Assembly: GCF_000276665.1 (NCBI RefSeq)
Contig: NW_004955470.1
Coordinates: 2,660,260-2,724,259, forward strand
From: Chinchilla lanigera
Taxonomy: Eukaryota; Chordata; Mammalia; Rodentia; Chinchillidae
Direction: 5' to 3'
Length of the DNA: 64,000 nt
Shown: positions 24,047-33,421 of the stretch, piece by piece
Position numbering within the stretch: the first letter of the stretch is position 1
How the letters are laid out: each line of letters starts with the position of its first letter
Position numbers and translations under genes: made by a program
The notes under the pieces: model-generated
What the model saw: only the letters and a program-made list of their open reading frames with translations
What the model was told of the DNA's origin: nothing
Database searches by the model: none

Positions 24047-25578
24047 CTTTTTTTTTTTTTATTTTAAAGATAAAAGGAGGGAAACATTAACAGACATACA
24101 ACATTTTACAACATATCACAAGCACAATACAGACAATACAGAGTTACAAACAAAGTGGTAGGGAATTAACAATGGTGGTTGCATTACATATTGATATCTT
24201 CAAAGTGGCTTCTCAAGAAAACAGATATAGACATGCAATACTGGTCAACCAAAGACTCATTGACAGTTTCTTTCAACATAGAAATAGAAGACAGAAGAAC
24301 AACCATGTTAACTATCCTGTATATACATACATACAAAGTTTCTCCTTCTTTCCCTTCTCTTTTCCCACATCCCAGAAGCCCTTTACTCTTCAGTGGTTTC
24401 CTATCATTTCACAGTGTCTAACATACCTCCGAGTTTAAATTAACTCTTTCAAGTTTTACACTAGTGAAACAATGCGGTGCTTGCACATGTATGTTTGATT
24501 TATTTCACTTATGAGTATGGTCTCTAGTTGTGACCATTTAAATATAAAGGCCTCGAGTTTATCTTTCTTTATAGCTGAGTAATATTCCATTATATAAAAG
24601 TACCACAATTTTCTTATCCAATTCTCGGTGGATGGACATTTGGGTTGCTTCCACATTTTAGCAATTACAAATTGTGCTGCTATGAGCATAGGTGCACATA
24701 TATCACTGTGATATGATGTTTTTAGATCTTCTGGGAAAATACCCAGCAGGGGGATAGCTGGGTTGAATGGGACCTCTAAACCTAGTTTTCAGAGGAATCT
24801 CCAAACTGATTTCCACAGTGGTTTCACCAGTCTGCATTCCCACCAGCAGTGGAGAAGGGTTCCTATTTCTCCACAGCCTCGCCAGCATTTGTTATTGGTT
24901 GATTTCTTAATGCTAGCCATTCTTACTGGGGTAAGGTGGAATCTTAGTGTTGTTTTAATTTGCATTTCTCGAATGACTAATGATGTTGAACATTTTCTCA
25001 TATATTTATTTGCCATTTATATCTACTTGACTGAGAAATGTGTATTCATCTCCGCTGCCCATTTTTGGATTGGGTCTTTGAATTTGGAGGGGCTGAAATT
25101 TTTTAATTCTTTATATGTTCTAGATAGAAGCCCTTTGTCTGAGGGACAATCAGCTAAAATTTTTTCCAAGTTTGTGGGTTTTCTTTTGACTCTGCTGGTG
25201 ATTTCTTTAGATGTGCAGAAACTTTTCAGTAGGATGAGATCCCACTTGTTGATTCGTTCAAGTGTTTCACGTGCAATTTGGTTTTTATTCATGAACTCTC
25301 TGCCTACCCCTATGTCTTCGAGGTTTTTACCTACTTTCTCTTCCAATAGATTTAGTGTTTCTGGTTTAATATTGAGATCTGTGAACCATTTTGACTTGAG
25401 TTTGGTGCATGGTGATAGGCTTGGGTCTATTTTCAGTCTTTGGCAGGTATTAAGCCAATTTTTCCAGCACCATTTATTAAAGAGGCTATCATTCTTCCAG
25501 TGAGTTTGATTGGCCCCTTTATCAAAGATTAGGTGGTTGAGTGTGTTTTTGGTTGTGTCTGTTGAGGCTGCTCTTTTC
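24031..25578 (-). mobile_element. 5'-truncated younger L1, antisense, with 16-bp target-site duplication
   Basis: Perfect direct repeats TGAGGCTGCTCTTTTC at 24031-24046 and 25563-25578 flank a minus-strand L1. Its A tail is the T run just after 24046. The insert carries about 1.5 kb: the C-terminal part of ORF2 (minus frame 25619 to 25023, with the L1 signature 'KWCWKNWLNTCQRLKIDP' and 'INKWDLILLKSFCTSKE'), followed by pre-3' UTR text ('KEITSRVKRKPTNLEKI') and a second set of broken frames (about 24456-25016, '[14 protein letters not shown]', 'MEYYSAIKKDKLEAF') and a 3' UTR. It is relatively well preserved compared with the L1 around it. The 246-residue + strand open frame over 24763-25503 is only its antisense. 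Confidence 0.95.
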
Positions 25579-25850
25579 ATTCTATATAATGCCCTTGAAA
25601 GCCTTCCAAGTTGTTGCACATCTTGATAATTTGTTCATTTTTATTGCTGTGTAGTATTTCACAGTATGTACATACCACCATTTGTTTGCCCATTTCACTA
25701 CTGTAGGCTGTTTTTCCTGTTGCTAGGTTTGGGTTATTGATAAAAAGCTGCTGTCAGGAGTCTTGTACAGGTTTTTCTGTGTGCTTACGTTTCTACCTCT
25801 CTGGAACACGTGCCCAAGAACACGAAGGGAAAAGTATATCTTCTGTGCTG
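25563..25850 (-). mobile_element. Old L1 LINE 3' region, antisense, right half
   Basis: Continues the element interrupted at 24046: 'attctatataatgcccttga', 'catttttattgctgtgtag' (25637-25655), 'cagtatgtacataccacca', and 'gtacaggtttttctgtgtgc' (25767-25786). This is the antisense of the L1M 3' region. It ends near 'ctctctggaacacg'. Confidence 0.8.
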
Positions 25851-26015
25851 TGTTGTGAATGTTTCCTCACCAAATTCGTATGTTGACAGCTAATCTCCAA
25901 GGTGATGGTGCTGGGAGGTGGGTGCTTTGTGGGAGATGACTGCACCATGAGGGCAGAGCCACAGTGCTAAGATGCTCCCTTAATAAGACCAATTAAGTTG
26001 GCTCATGTTTGTACC
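25845..26015 (+). mobile_element. MLT1-type MaLR LTR, 5' piece
   Basis: The blocks 'tcgtatgttgacagctaat', 'ccaaggtgatggtgctggg', 'gcaccatgagggcagagcc' and 'ctcccttaataagacc' follow the 5' half of MLT1-like MaLR LTRs as I remember them. The 3' half appears to lie at 26.54 kb, after about 0.5 kb of other sequence. Confidence 0.6.
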
Positions 26016-26539
26016 AACTATGTGTCATAGTCACCATCTTGCTGCTGAGATACAAAACTCAATACCTCTGGTCTTATCAAGAAACTTATGTATTAATCTA
26101 AAGAGGCAATGGTATCATTTTACAATGGGCTTACCCACTGAAGCCATGGAAGCATAAAATCTTTTGCAATTCTTGTCATCAACCACTGTTAAAAAGGAGA
26201 CAGAATCAAGTAAATACTGTTGAGTCACAGGCAATATTGACTAAGAAAGAAGACCCTGAGAACAGGGTCTAGCATTCCTAGATCCAGCTGCCTCTCAGGC
26301 AATTTTCCTCCTTAGGTTATGTAGTTACATAAGTCAATAGTCTTTCTTTCCCTCTCACTAGTTGTAAGTAAATTCTTGTCACTTGTAAACACAAGAATCT
26401 TCATACAGTAGAACTAAATAACCAACAAATCAAAAGTATATGGAAACAGAAATTGATTTTTAATGCTCACTGTATAATTATAATATAAAAATATAAACTA
26501 TTTTCCAAGGAAAAAAAGATTCTCCTGAGAACTGCCTTG
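26016..26539. other. Unidentified sequence between two LTR pieces
   Basis: AT-rich, with no open frame longer than about 60 codons. It sits between the apparent 5' and 3' pieces of one LTR and may be an insertion, but I see no tail, TIR or target-site duplication. Confidence 0.4.
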
Positions 26540-26725
26540 ATTTTTCCACCAACTGAGGACGCGGCTCAGAGGTACCACCTGCAAACCAGAAAACTGGTCC
26601 TCACCAGACACCAGATCTGACAGCACCTTGATCTTACACTTTCTACCTTCCAGAACTGTGAGAAGTAAATACTAACTAAACCACCCACTTAATGATATCT
26701 TTTATAGCAGCTCAAATACAGTAAA
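26540..26725 (+). mobile_element. MLT1-type MaLR LTR, 3' piece
   Basis: The text 'cagcaccttgatcttacact' (26621-26640), 'ttccagaactgtgagaagta' (26649-26668), 'aaaccacccacttaatgat' and 'cttttatagcagctcaaata' tracks the MLT-type LTR 3' half, including its degenerate polyadenylation region. Confidence 0.6.
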
Positions 26726-27203
26726 ACACTTTGTTAAGAAACTCCCAACTCCTTTGTACGGAAGCTCTACCATTTTACTCTCCCATTAACTATTTAGATC
26801 TAGTTTCTTAGCATCTAGGCAACATATGGCTATTGTCTCTATTTTAGATTTCATCTTGGCTGTTCTAAAAGTTTTATGCTTTTACGTTTTACACTTCTAT
26901 CTGTGATCCATTTTGAGTTGTTTAATCATTACAGAATAGTGAGGTATGCATTGGACCAATAGATCCTCAATTATTCCAACACTATTGAAAAAGGCTACCC
27001 TTCACCCATCAAATACTCCTGTACCTTTATCAAAAGTCATTCAGCCATAATTTTAGGAATCTGCTTTCGGATTCTCTAGTATCTAACCTCTGACAGTACC
27101 ACACTGTCTTGATCACTGTCTTCACGTTGATTAGGTAGAATGATTGTTCTTATTTCATTCTTCATTTTCATACTTGGTTAAGTTAAATTAGTCCCTTTGT
27201 CTG

Positions 27204-27315
27204 TCCCTATAAATTTTACTTTTCTTTGTACTGGGAATTGAACTTAAGACCTTGCACTTGCCAGGCAGGCACTTGTGCCACTGACCTATATCCCTGGCCT
27301 TCCCTATAAATTTTA
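27204..27315 (-). mobile_element. ID SINE, antisense, with 15-bp target-site duplication
   Basis: The direct repeat TCCCTATAAATTTTA at 27204-27218 and 27301-27315 flanks an antisense ID ('gaccttgcacttgccaggca', then 'ccactgacctatatccctgg'). It lies within the old L1. The A tail is short and degenerate. Confidence 0.92.
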
Positions 27316-27455
27316 GAGTAATCTTGTCTCTATTTACAGAAAATGTTGCTGCTATTTCTAATAGGAATTTTGTTAATATTGTGTAAGAATTTAGGGAGAA
27401 CTGACAGCTTCACTATCTTCAGTCTTCCAATCTCTGATATGTGCTTCTTTTTATT

Positions 27456-27578
27456 AAGACTGCCTTTGCAGGGCTGGGGATTTAGCTCAGCAGCACAGCG
27501 TCTGCCTGGCAAGCACAAGGTCGTGAGTTCGATTCCCGGTGCTGGGAAAAAAAACAAAAAAATAAAAGACTGTCTTTG
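27456..27578 (+). mobile_element. ID SINE with 13-bp target-site duplication
   Basis: The body from about 27471 ('gggctggggatttagctcag', 'cagcacagcgtctgcctgg', B box 'gagttcgattcc') is followed by an A/AAAAC tail. The flanks AAGACTGCCTTTG (27456-27468) and AAGACTGTCTTTG (27566-27578) differ at one base. Confidence 0.92.
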
Positions 27579-27658
27579 AGAGCTGGAGGTATAGTTCAGT
27601 GGTACAATGTGTGCTTCATACATACACACACACACACACAAAAAAAAAAAAAACAACA
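27579..27658 (+). mobile_element. Decayed ID SINE with (CA)n tail
   Basis: The sequence 'agctggaggtatagttcagt' and 'ggtacaatgtgtgcttcata' is an ID 5' half with decayed boxes. It runs into CATACA, CACACA and then an A run, so the microsatellite probably grew from the SINE tail. Confidence 0.75.
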
Positions 27659-27751
27659 AAATAGATCATCTTTGATTTCTTCATCAGTGTTGTTTAGTTT
27701 GGACATACAAGTCCAACATGTATGTGTTTTGCTAGATTTCTAGTTTAGGAT

Positions 27752-27756
<5 letters not shown>

Positions 27757-27795
<39 letters not shown>
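27757..27795 (+). repeat. (GT)n microsatellite
   Basis: A pure GT run of nearly 40 bases inside the old antisense L1. A shorter GT run follows at about 27943-27962. Confidence 0.97.
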
Positions 27796-27797
<2 letters not shown>

Positions 27798-28928
27798 AGT
27801 ATTATATTTTTAATTTGGGTGTCTGTATATTCATTGCTATTACATAAATATGCTTAATGCTAATCTTTTTCTTACGATACATTGTGTCTATTGTTATGTT
27901 AATCCTGTTTCTTTGCTGAGCTCACTTATTAGTCCTAAAATATGTGTGTCTGTGTGTGTGTTTGGTAAATTCCTTGGGATTTTCTACATGTACGTTTATG
28001 TAATTTGCAAATAAAGATAGTTTTATTTCTTTTTTTCTGTTCTGCCTACCTTTTGCTTCCCTTTCTTGACTTACTACACTGTCTAAAAGCTACACACTAA
28101 TCTTGCTTTGAATAATCTTGCCTTGTTTTCAATTTTAGGAGGAAAGTACTATATTTTTTGTCATTAACTATGATGTTACCTATAAGTATTTTTGTACATA
28201 TTTTTAATCAAATTGAGAAAATTTCCCCCATTCCTGTTTTTTGAGTGTTTTCATCATGAAAGACTGTTGAATTTTGTGTTCATCTTTTCTTCATCAGTGT
28301 AAATGATCATGTGACTTCTCTTTGTTAGGCCTGTTGACATGATAAATTACACTGGTTTCAGAATGTGGAACCAGCCTTACATCCCTGGGATAAACTCCAC
28401 TTAGTCGTGGCTTATAATTCTTTTTTATATTGCTAGATTTTAAAAGTTTTTATGCCTGGCATTATGAGGAATATTGGATGATACTTTTCATGGTTTAAAT
28501 TGTCCTCATCTAGATTTAGTATCAAAGTAATGCTGGCCCCATAAAATGGATTAGGGTGTCTTTTCCTTCCTCTGTTATCCTCCTACAGATGTTTGGTAGA
28601 ATTCACCAGTGAAACTCACTGGTCTGTCAATTTCTTTCTATGGAATCTTAAATTATAAATTGAATCTTACGGAATAGTTGTAAGGCTATATTTCCTATTA
28701 GGTGTTCTAATTCATATGCTCTCTTTCATATTAGGTGGGTGGCAGTAGTTGGTGCTTTTCAAAGAAATTGGTTTCTTTCATCTCAGCTATCGCATTATTC
28801 CTCGTGTGTGGCATTATTCATAGTGTTTTCATATCTTTTGATGCCAGCAGGGCCTCTGTGACACCCCCTGTTTCATTCCTGATATTGGTAATTTGTGTCT
28901 TCTTCCTTTCTGTTTGTCAGTCTTGCTC

Positions 28929-29036
28929 AAGATTTGTCAATTTTTTTTTGTTTTTTCTTTTTTTTCTTTTTTTTTTTTTCCGATACCAGGAATCAAATTC
29001 ACGACCTTGTGCTTGCCAGGAAGATTTGTCAATTTT
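28929..29036 (-). mobile_element. 5'-truncated ID SINE, antisense, with 16-bp target-site duplication
   Basis: AAGATTTGTCAATTTT at 28929-28944 and 29021-29036 brackets a T-rich tail and an antisense ID 3' half ('ccgataccaggaatcaaatt', 'gaccttgtgcttgccagg'). The 5' part with the A box is absent although both target-site copies are intact, so truncation occurred at insertion. Confidence 0.92.
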
Positions 29037-29770
29037 ATTGATCTTTTTTCAAGAACTAGCTTTGGGTTCATGAGTTTCCCCTATTGTGTGTTTGTGTTCA
29101 TTGCTCTCTGTTCAGATTTATTTATTAGTTCCTTTCTCCTGATTGTATTGGTTTTTTAATTCTCTTTTTTCTAGTTTCTTGAGATGAGAGCTTAGATTAT
29201 TGTTCATTTTGATATTTTCTTCTTTCTAATGTAGGTATGGATGCCATACATTTTTCTCTTTGTGCTGCTTTAATGTATCCCACATATTTTGATGTGTTCT
29301 ATCTTCGTTTTTCATTGAGTTCTGTTTTTATTTCCCTTGAGACTGCTTCTTTGAATCGTGTGTTCCTTAGAAGTGGGTTTTTAGTTTCTAAGCATTTGAG
29401 ATTTTCCTACTGTGTTTCTGTTATTGATTTTAGCTTGATTCCACTGTGGTCAGTGAACACACTCTGTGTGATTTCAGTTCTTTTACATTCTCTAAAGTTT
29501 GTTTTACAGCCCAAGATATGACTTATTTTGGTTTACGGTCCACGGGTACGTGAGAGAAATGTGTACTCTGCCAATTTCAAGATGGTTCTGGATGAGACTG
29601 TCTAAAACTGGTGTTACATCCCTGATAAACATCTGGTAGAACTCTATAGATATCTATGAGATTGTGTTGGTTCATGATATTGCTGGGTTCTTCTACATCC
29701 TTGCGGATTTTGTATTTGGTTTTCGTATCAGTTGTAGACAGGAGGTACTAAAATATCGAGCTGCAATTAG

Positions 29771-30069
29771 GAATTTGTCTAACTCTCCACTAACCTCTGT
29801 CACCCTCTGCTGACACAGTTTGGCTGCCTCCTTCTTGTCAGGGGGTGGCAGCCCAAGGTCTTCACACGGCTTGACTCACACTGGGGTGGGGGGTACCTCA
29901 CTATTTCCAGGTGAGCACGAAGCTCTGCTGTTCTGACGCTGCACTTGGCCTTCTCTGACCTCTGCTGGGTTGAGGGTATTGGGGTACTGGTCAGTCTCCT
30001 TTCCTTCTAGTCTTACATTTGTTTTGTGGGATACCCAAGGTTGTGAGCCATACTTAGTGCAAATAGGAA
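29771..30069. other. GC-richer segment of uncertain origin
   Basis: It follows the antisense L1 without a clear boundary and contains 'tgtcaccctctgctgac' and 'ctctgacctctgctggg' blocks, which could be the L1 5' region on the minus strand. I cannot show this. No gene is supported. Confidence 0.35.
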
Positions 30070-30415
30070 AAAGTACAGATGTTTTTCGACTTGTAAAGGG
30101 GTTATATTCCAGTGAGTCCATCTTACATTGAAAATACCACAGATGGAAAGTGCATTAATAGACCTACCAACAGAACATTGCAGCTTAGCCTAGCCTACCT
30201 TAAACATGTTCAGAACACGTACATTGGCCTACAGCTGAGCAAAATCATCTCATACAGAGCCTATTTTGCAAGAGTGTTGAACATCTCGTTCAGTGTACTG
30301 AATACTGTACTGAACGGGAAGCACATGGCTGCATGTGGGCGCTTTCACATCATCATGAGGCCAGAGACGTTAAGTCAAGCTGTCAAAGCCAAGGACCATT
30401 TGTAAGTCTACTCCA
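30070..30415 (+). mobile_element. Tigger-like (pogo/TcMar) DNA transposon fossil
   Basis: The ordered blocks 'gatgtttttcgacttgtaaa' (30077-30096), 'gcagcttagcctagcctacc' (30180-30199), 'ttaaacatgttcagaacac', 'attggcctacagctgagcaa' (30222-30241) and 'gaatactgtactgaacg' fit a non-autonomous Tigger-related element remembered from mammalian genomes. There is no transposase content. Terminal repeats are eroded. Orientation follows the remembered consensus. Confidence 0.65.
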
Positions 30416-33252
30416 TCTTCCCAGAAGTCGATGTCTCAAAGTGTGAAACTTTCAAAATCACGTATTCGTCTTGTTTTACTGTGCAGGATGGGAGGGGTGG
30501 ATAGGACGGCATGGTCCCCATCTCTCTGAGGAAGCCGAGGGGAAAGGATCGTACCTTACGTGGATGGCTCTATTGTGGGGTGATGCGCCTTGAGAGCAGT
30601 GGGACCCTGAGCCCTGAATATGACGAGTGACAACCAGGCGTGAGGGGGCAGTTCCTTGAGCCCTGCTGGGTCCTGAGAGCCCCAGGGTTTCAGTATGAGA
30701 GCAAAGGAGCTCACATATGGAGCACAGCAGGAAACAGGTCAGAATTGTGCTAAAATGTCCTTCTGCAGTGCCGCACTGCCCACTGGGTGCTGTTCTCCCG
30801 GTGTGATACTGGCTTCAGGCTTTACCTTTCCAGAGGCCATATTAACATTTTAATAGGGGCTTCCCTGTCTGCATCCCAAAAGTCACTGGCCTGGAGACTG
30901 TTGGGCTCTGTGGACAAAGGAGGAGGAGCTGGGCCAAGGGGTTCCTGCCCTTTCTCTCTGCAAAGTTCTGACGCTACCCCAGGCAAACAAGAGTCTGGAA
31001 GGTGGGAAGGAACTTGAGCACTTAGGGTGGGGGAACGCTGTCCCCCCAGGGTGGGAGGAAGGGAGGAAAGAAGGAAGACACAGCACAGAGACAGAGCAGT
31101 CTTCTCACGGATGCCTGGCCTCGTCTGCCTAGAAATAGAGCAGGGCTCCAGAGGTACAACTGTGAGAACTGCCATCCTGGCCAGGACTGCGGGGAAGAGT
31201 TTCAAAGCCGTTTCCTCTGTGGGAAAAGAGTGACCAGTGGATGCCGTCCCAGAGGCAGCAGTGGTAGCGTGTGTCCATTTGTGCGCGTTTGTGTGTGTGT
31301 TTTGTTTGCGTGCCTGTGTAGGGCTATGGAGGATAGAGGAGCCTGCATAGTCCTTCAGGCTGTGTCCTTGCCCCTGGCCACCTCAGGGCCCGGTGGTTGA
31401 ATCAGCCAACACGCTCATCCCCCAGGCCCAAGCCCCTAACTCCAGGGGCCTCTCTGCACCCCATCACAGTGACCAGTGTCCCCAAGGCCACGCCAGGCCC
31501 CAGCACTGCTCCACCACACGGGTAGACACAGCTGCACGCCCTGTCCCAGCTCTATCCTGTCTTCACAGCTCACCTTCCTCAGGCCTGTGTGGGGTCCCTA
31601 CTCCGGCCACACTGAGTGGCACTCAACCTCCCAGTGGCCCTCAGACTACGGCCTGGTTCCCCCTTCCTGGATCTCCGCCTTCCTCCTCCTCCCACGGCAC
31701 CTGCAGGAAACCTCCGAACCCCAGACCAAGCCGGCTGGTCCTCCCTCAGGCACGGATGGAGACAGTCACACTGCCTGTGGCTGAGGCTCCTGGGTGCTCC
31801 TCCAGCCTCCTCCCAGGCCGTCCAGCAGTTGGGAACTTTCCTCTTCCTTTGTTCTCTGTCCTCAGACGACCTCTCCGCTCTCAGCCAAAGGTCCTGCGCC
31901 TGCCTCCTTCCCCAGCGTCTTCCCGCATCACCTGCCTGCCCTCCTTTCCAGCACGATTTGAATATTTGGGTCATGCACCCCGCCCTCCTTTGCAGAACAA
32001 GGCAGCTCCCCGTCCCCATCCACTTCTCTCTCCCCTCTTTAGAAAGGGAGCAATTTGCTGAAAAAAAAATTTGCCCAAAACCGCATCTCAGTGACTGATT
32101 CCCACTGCGTTTAACAAAATAAAGCCTCTGTTGAAAAAAATCTAGTTGCCAAATAACCAACTTCACAGACTACCAAATCACTAAACACTTACTTTTGGTA
32201 ACTTATGAAGAGTACAATAATACGTATTTCGTAGGAGGTTTCAAAATCTGCTAATGATTTTTTTCACCGTTTTGACCTTTGATTTTAGGTACTTGAGATA
32301 TTTTACTTAGGATTTCTCCACCCAGCTTTAGATTGAATTTATAGGCATGTGGTTCCCATTTCTGAAGCTGACTACTTTTCAATAGTTGCTTATAAAGGTT
32401 TTGGCGATTCGTGAGGCTTTTTTAATTTTAACCTTTGGTTTGCAGAAAAGACGGTTTGCCCTTCCAGTGCAATTTTACACTAATTTGCATTTTCTCTATT
32501 TTTTCAAAGTGGCTTGGCAGTCAGCCAACTAAAAGTTTTTTCTGCATGTTAATTCTCATATATCCATGACAACTTCCCCATGATACAATCCCAAAGTGGG
32601 AACGATAGTCCAATTTAGACACAAGTCTTTAAAATTAGAATTGACAGTAACTGTAGTTGAGGGAAAACCCATCCACTGTCACCAAAAAAATACGATGCAT
32701 TCAAGAAGCCCCCACTCCCTGAATATGGAAACCCACACAAAATTGACATTTCCCAGAAATAGACAGAGAAATCCATAGCAAAGGCTGGTGAATGTGTACC
32801 GGATATGCATAAACCAAACTGAACGATTGCAAGCGAAATAGAAAAACCAACCTAAGGGGAAGGCCTTCGTGTTGTGGAAACCAGAATACACAAGTCCCAT
32901 CATTTCAGAAGTAATTCAGAAGTAAAACAACTTTTGGGTGAATTCCAGGGATCACTCATCAGGGAAACTGATCCCCTAGCAAACTGGTTTGCGGCAAAAT
33001 TTGAGCTAATTGGCTTCTGGGAAATGGAGATTTGTCATTTTGTACATTGGTCTATTTCTTCAACTTTTCCATTTTGTCCCACGTTTTTCCCTTTGTGAGC
33101 CAAGGCACAAGTACATAGAGCCCCCAGGCCTGCCAGCCTCCTTACTGTTATAGTCAGTGAAATGGGCTGGATTCTCAGCACAGTCAAGGGGAAAGAGACA
33201 TTTGACCGCCCTGTAGACTCTAGCAGAATCTGTACTCTGATTTGCATTTTAA
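30416..33252. other. Unassigned unique sequence (2.8 kb), includes a GC-rich part and a candidate enhancer
   Basis: No recognisable exon, RNA gene or repeat. The part from about 31380 to 32060 is GC-rich and C-biased, giving overlapping Pro/Ser-rich open frames in two + phases and one minus phase. They share no known domain and are rejected as genes. An octamer-like motif and an NFI palindrome near 32.5 kb are listed separately. Confidence 0.5.
32483..32528 (+). promoter_or_regulatory. Candidate enhancer motifs: octamer plus NFI palindrome
   Basis: ATTTGCAT at 32483-32490 is the reverse complement of the POU octamer ATGCAAAT. The sequence TTGGC-AGTCA-GCCAA at 32514-32528 is a perfect full-length nuclear factor I palindrome. 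Both lie in non-repetitive AT-rich DNA, with an A/T tract before the NFI site. Motifs alone do not prove function. Confidence 0.35.
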
Positions 33253-33421
33253 TTCTTGTGGATTTTTTTTTTTTTTGAGACAGGGTCTTGCTGTGCAGTT
33301 CAGGCTGGCCTTGAGCTCACTTTGTAGCCCAGGCTGGTCTTGAACTTGCAGTGATCCTCCTGCCTCAGCCTCCTGAGTGCTGTGATTACAGGTGTGTGCC
33401 ACCACGCTCAGCTTCTTGTGG
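33253..33421 (-). mobile_element. B1 SINE (7SL-derived), antisense, with 9-bp target-site duplication
   Basis: After a T run (A tail on the minus strand), the + strand reads 'gagacagggtcttgctgtgc', 'cctcctgcctcagcctcctg' (33357-33376) and 'gattacaggtgtgtgccacc' (33384-33403), the antisense of a full B1. TTCTTGTGG occurs at 33253-33261 and 33413-33421. No ID half is attached, unlike the dimers elsewhere in the window. Confidence 0.93.

Larger units (their letters stand above)
26800..29770 (-). mobile_element. Old L1 LINE, antisense (most of ORF2), carrying four SINE insertions
   Basis: The T-rich + strand is antisense L1M ORF2, read from its C-terminal side ('cacttctatctgtgatcca' 26891-26909, 'ccattttgagttgtttaatc') to the RT and endonuclease side ('ttctttgaatcgtgtgttcc' 29348-29367, 'tgattccactgtggtcagtg' 29437-29456, 'gttggttcatgatattgctg' 29668-29687). 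Internal gaps and many stops are present. ID elements have inserted at 27.2, 27.47, 27.58 and 28.95 kb. A minus-strand reading gives only fragments. Confidence 0.85.

Noticed and set aside
24763..25503. 246-codon open frame on the + strand, the longest in the window
   Set aside because: It is the antisense of the L1 ORF2 C-terminal region. The minus strand carries the recognisable L1 protein text, and the insert is bounded by a target-site duplication.
31393..32061. 222-codon Pro/Ser-rich + frame in a GC-rich stretch
   Set aside because: A second + phase and a minus phase over the same bases are also open for 160-195 codons. Composition explains the openness, and no domain, start context or splice structure supports a gene.
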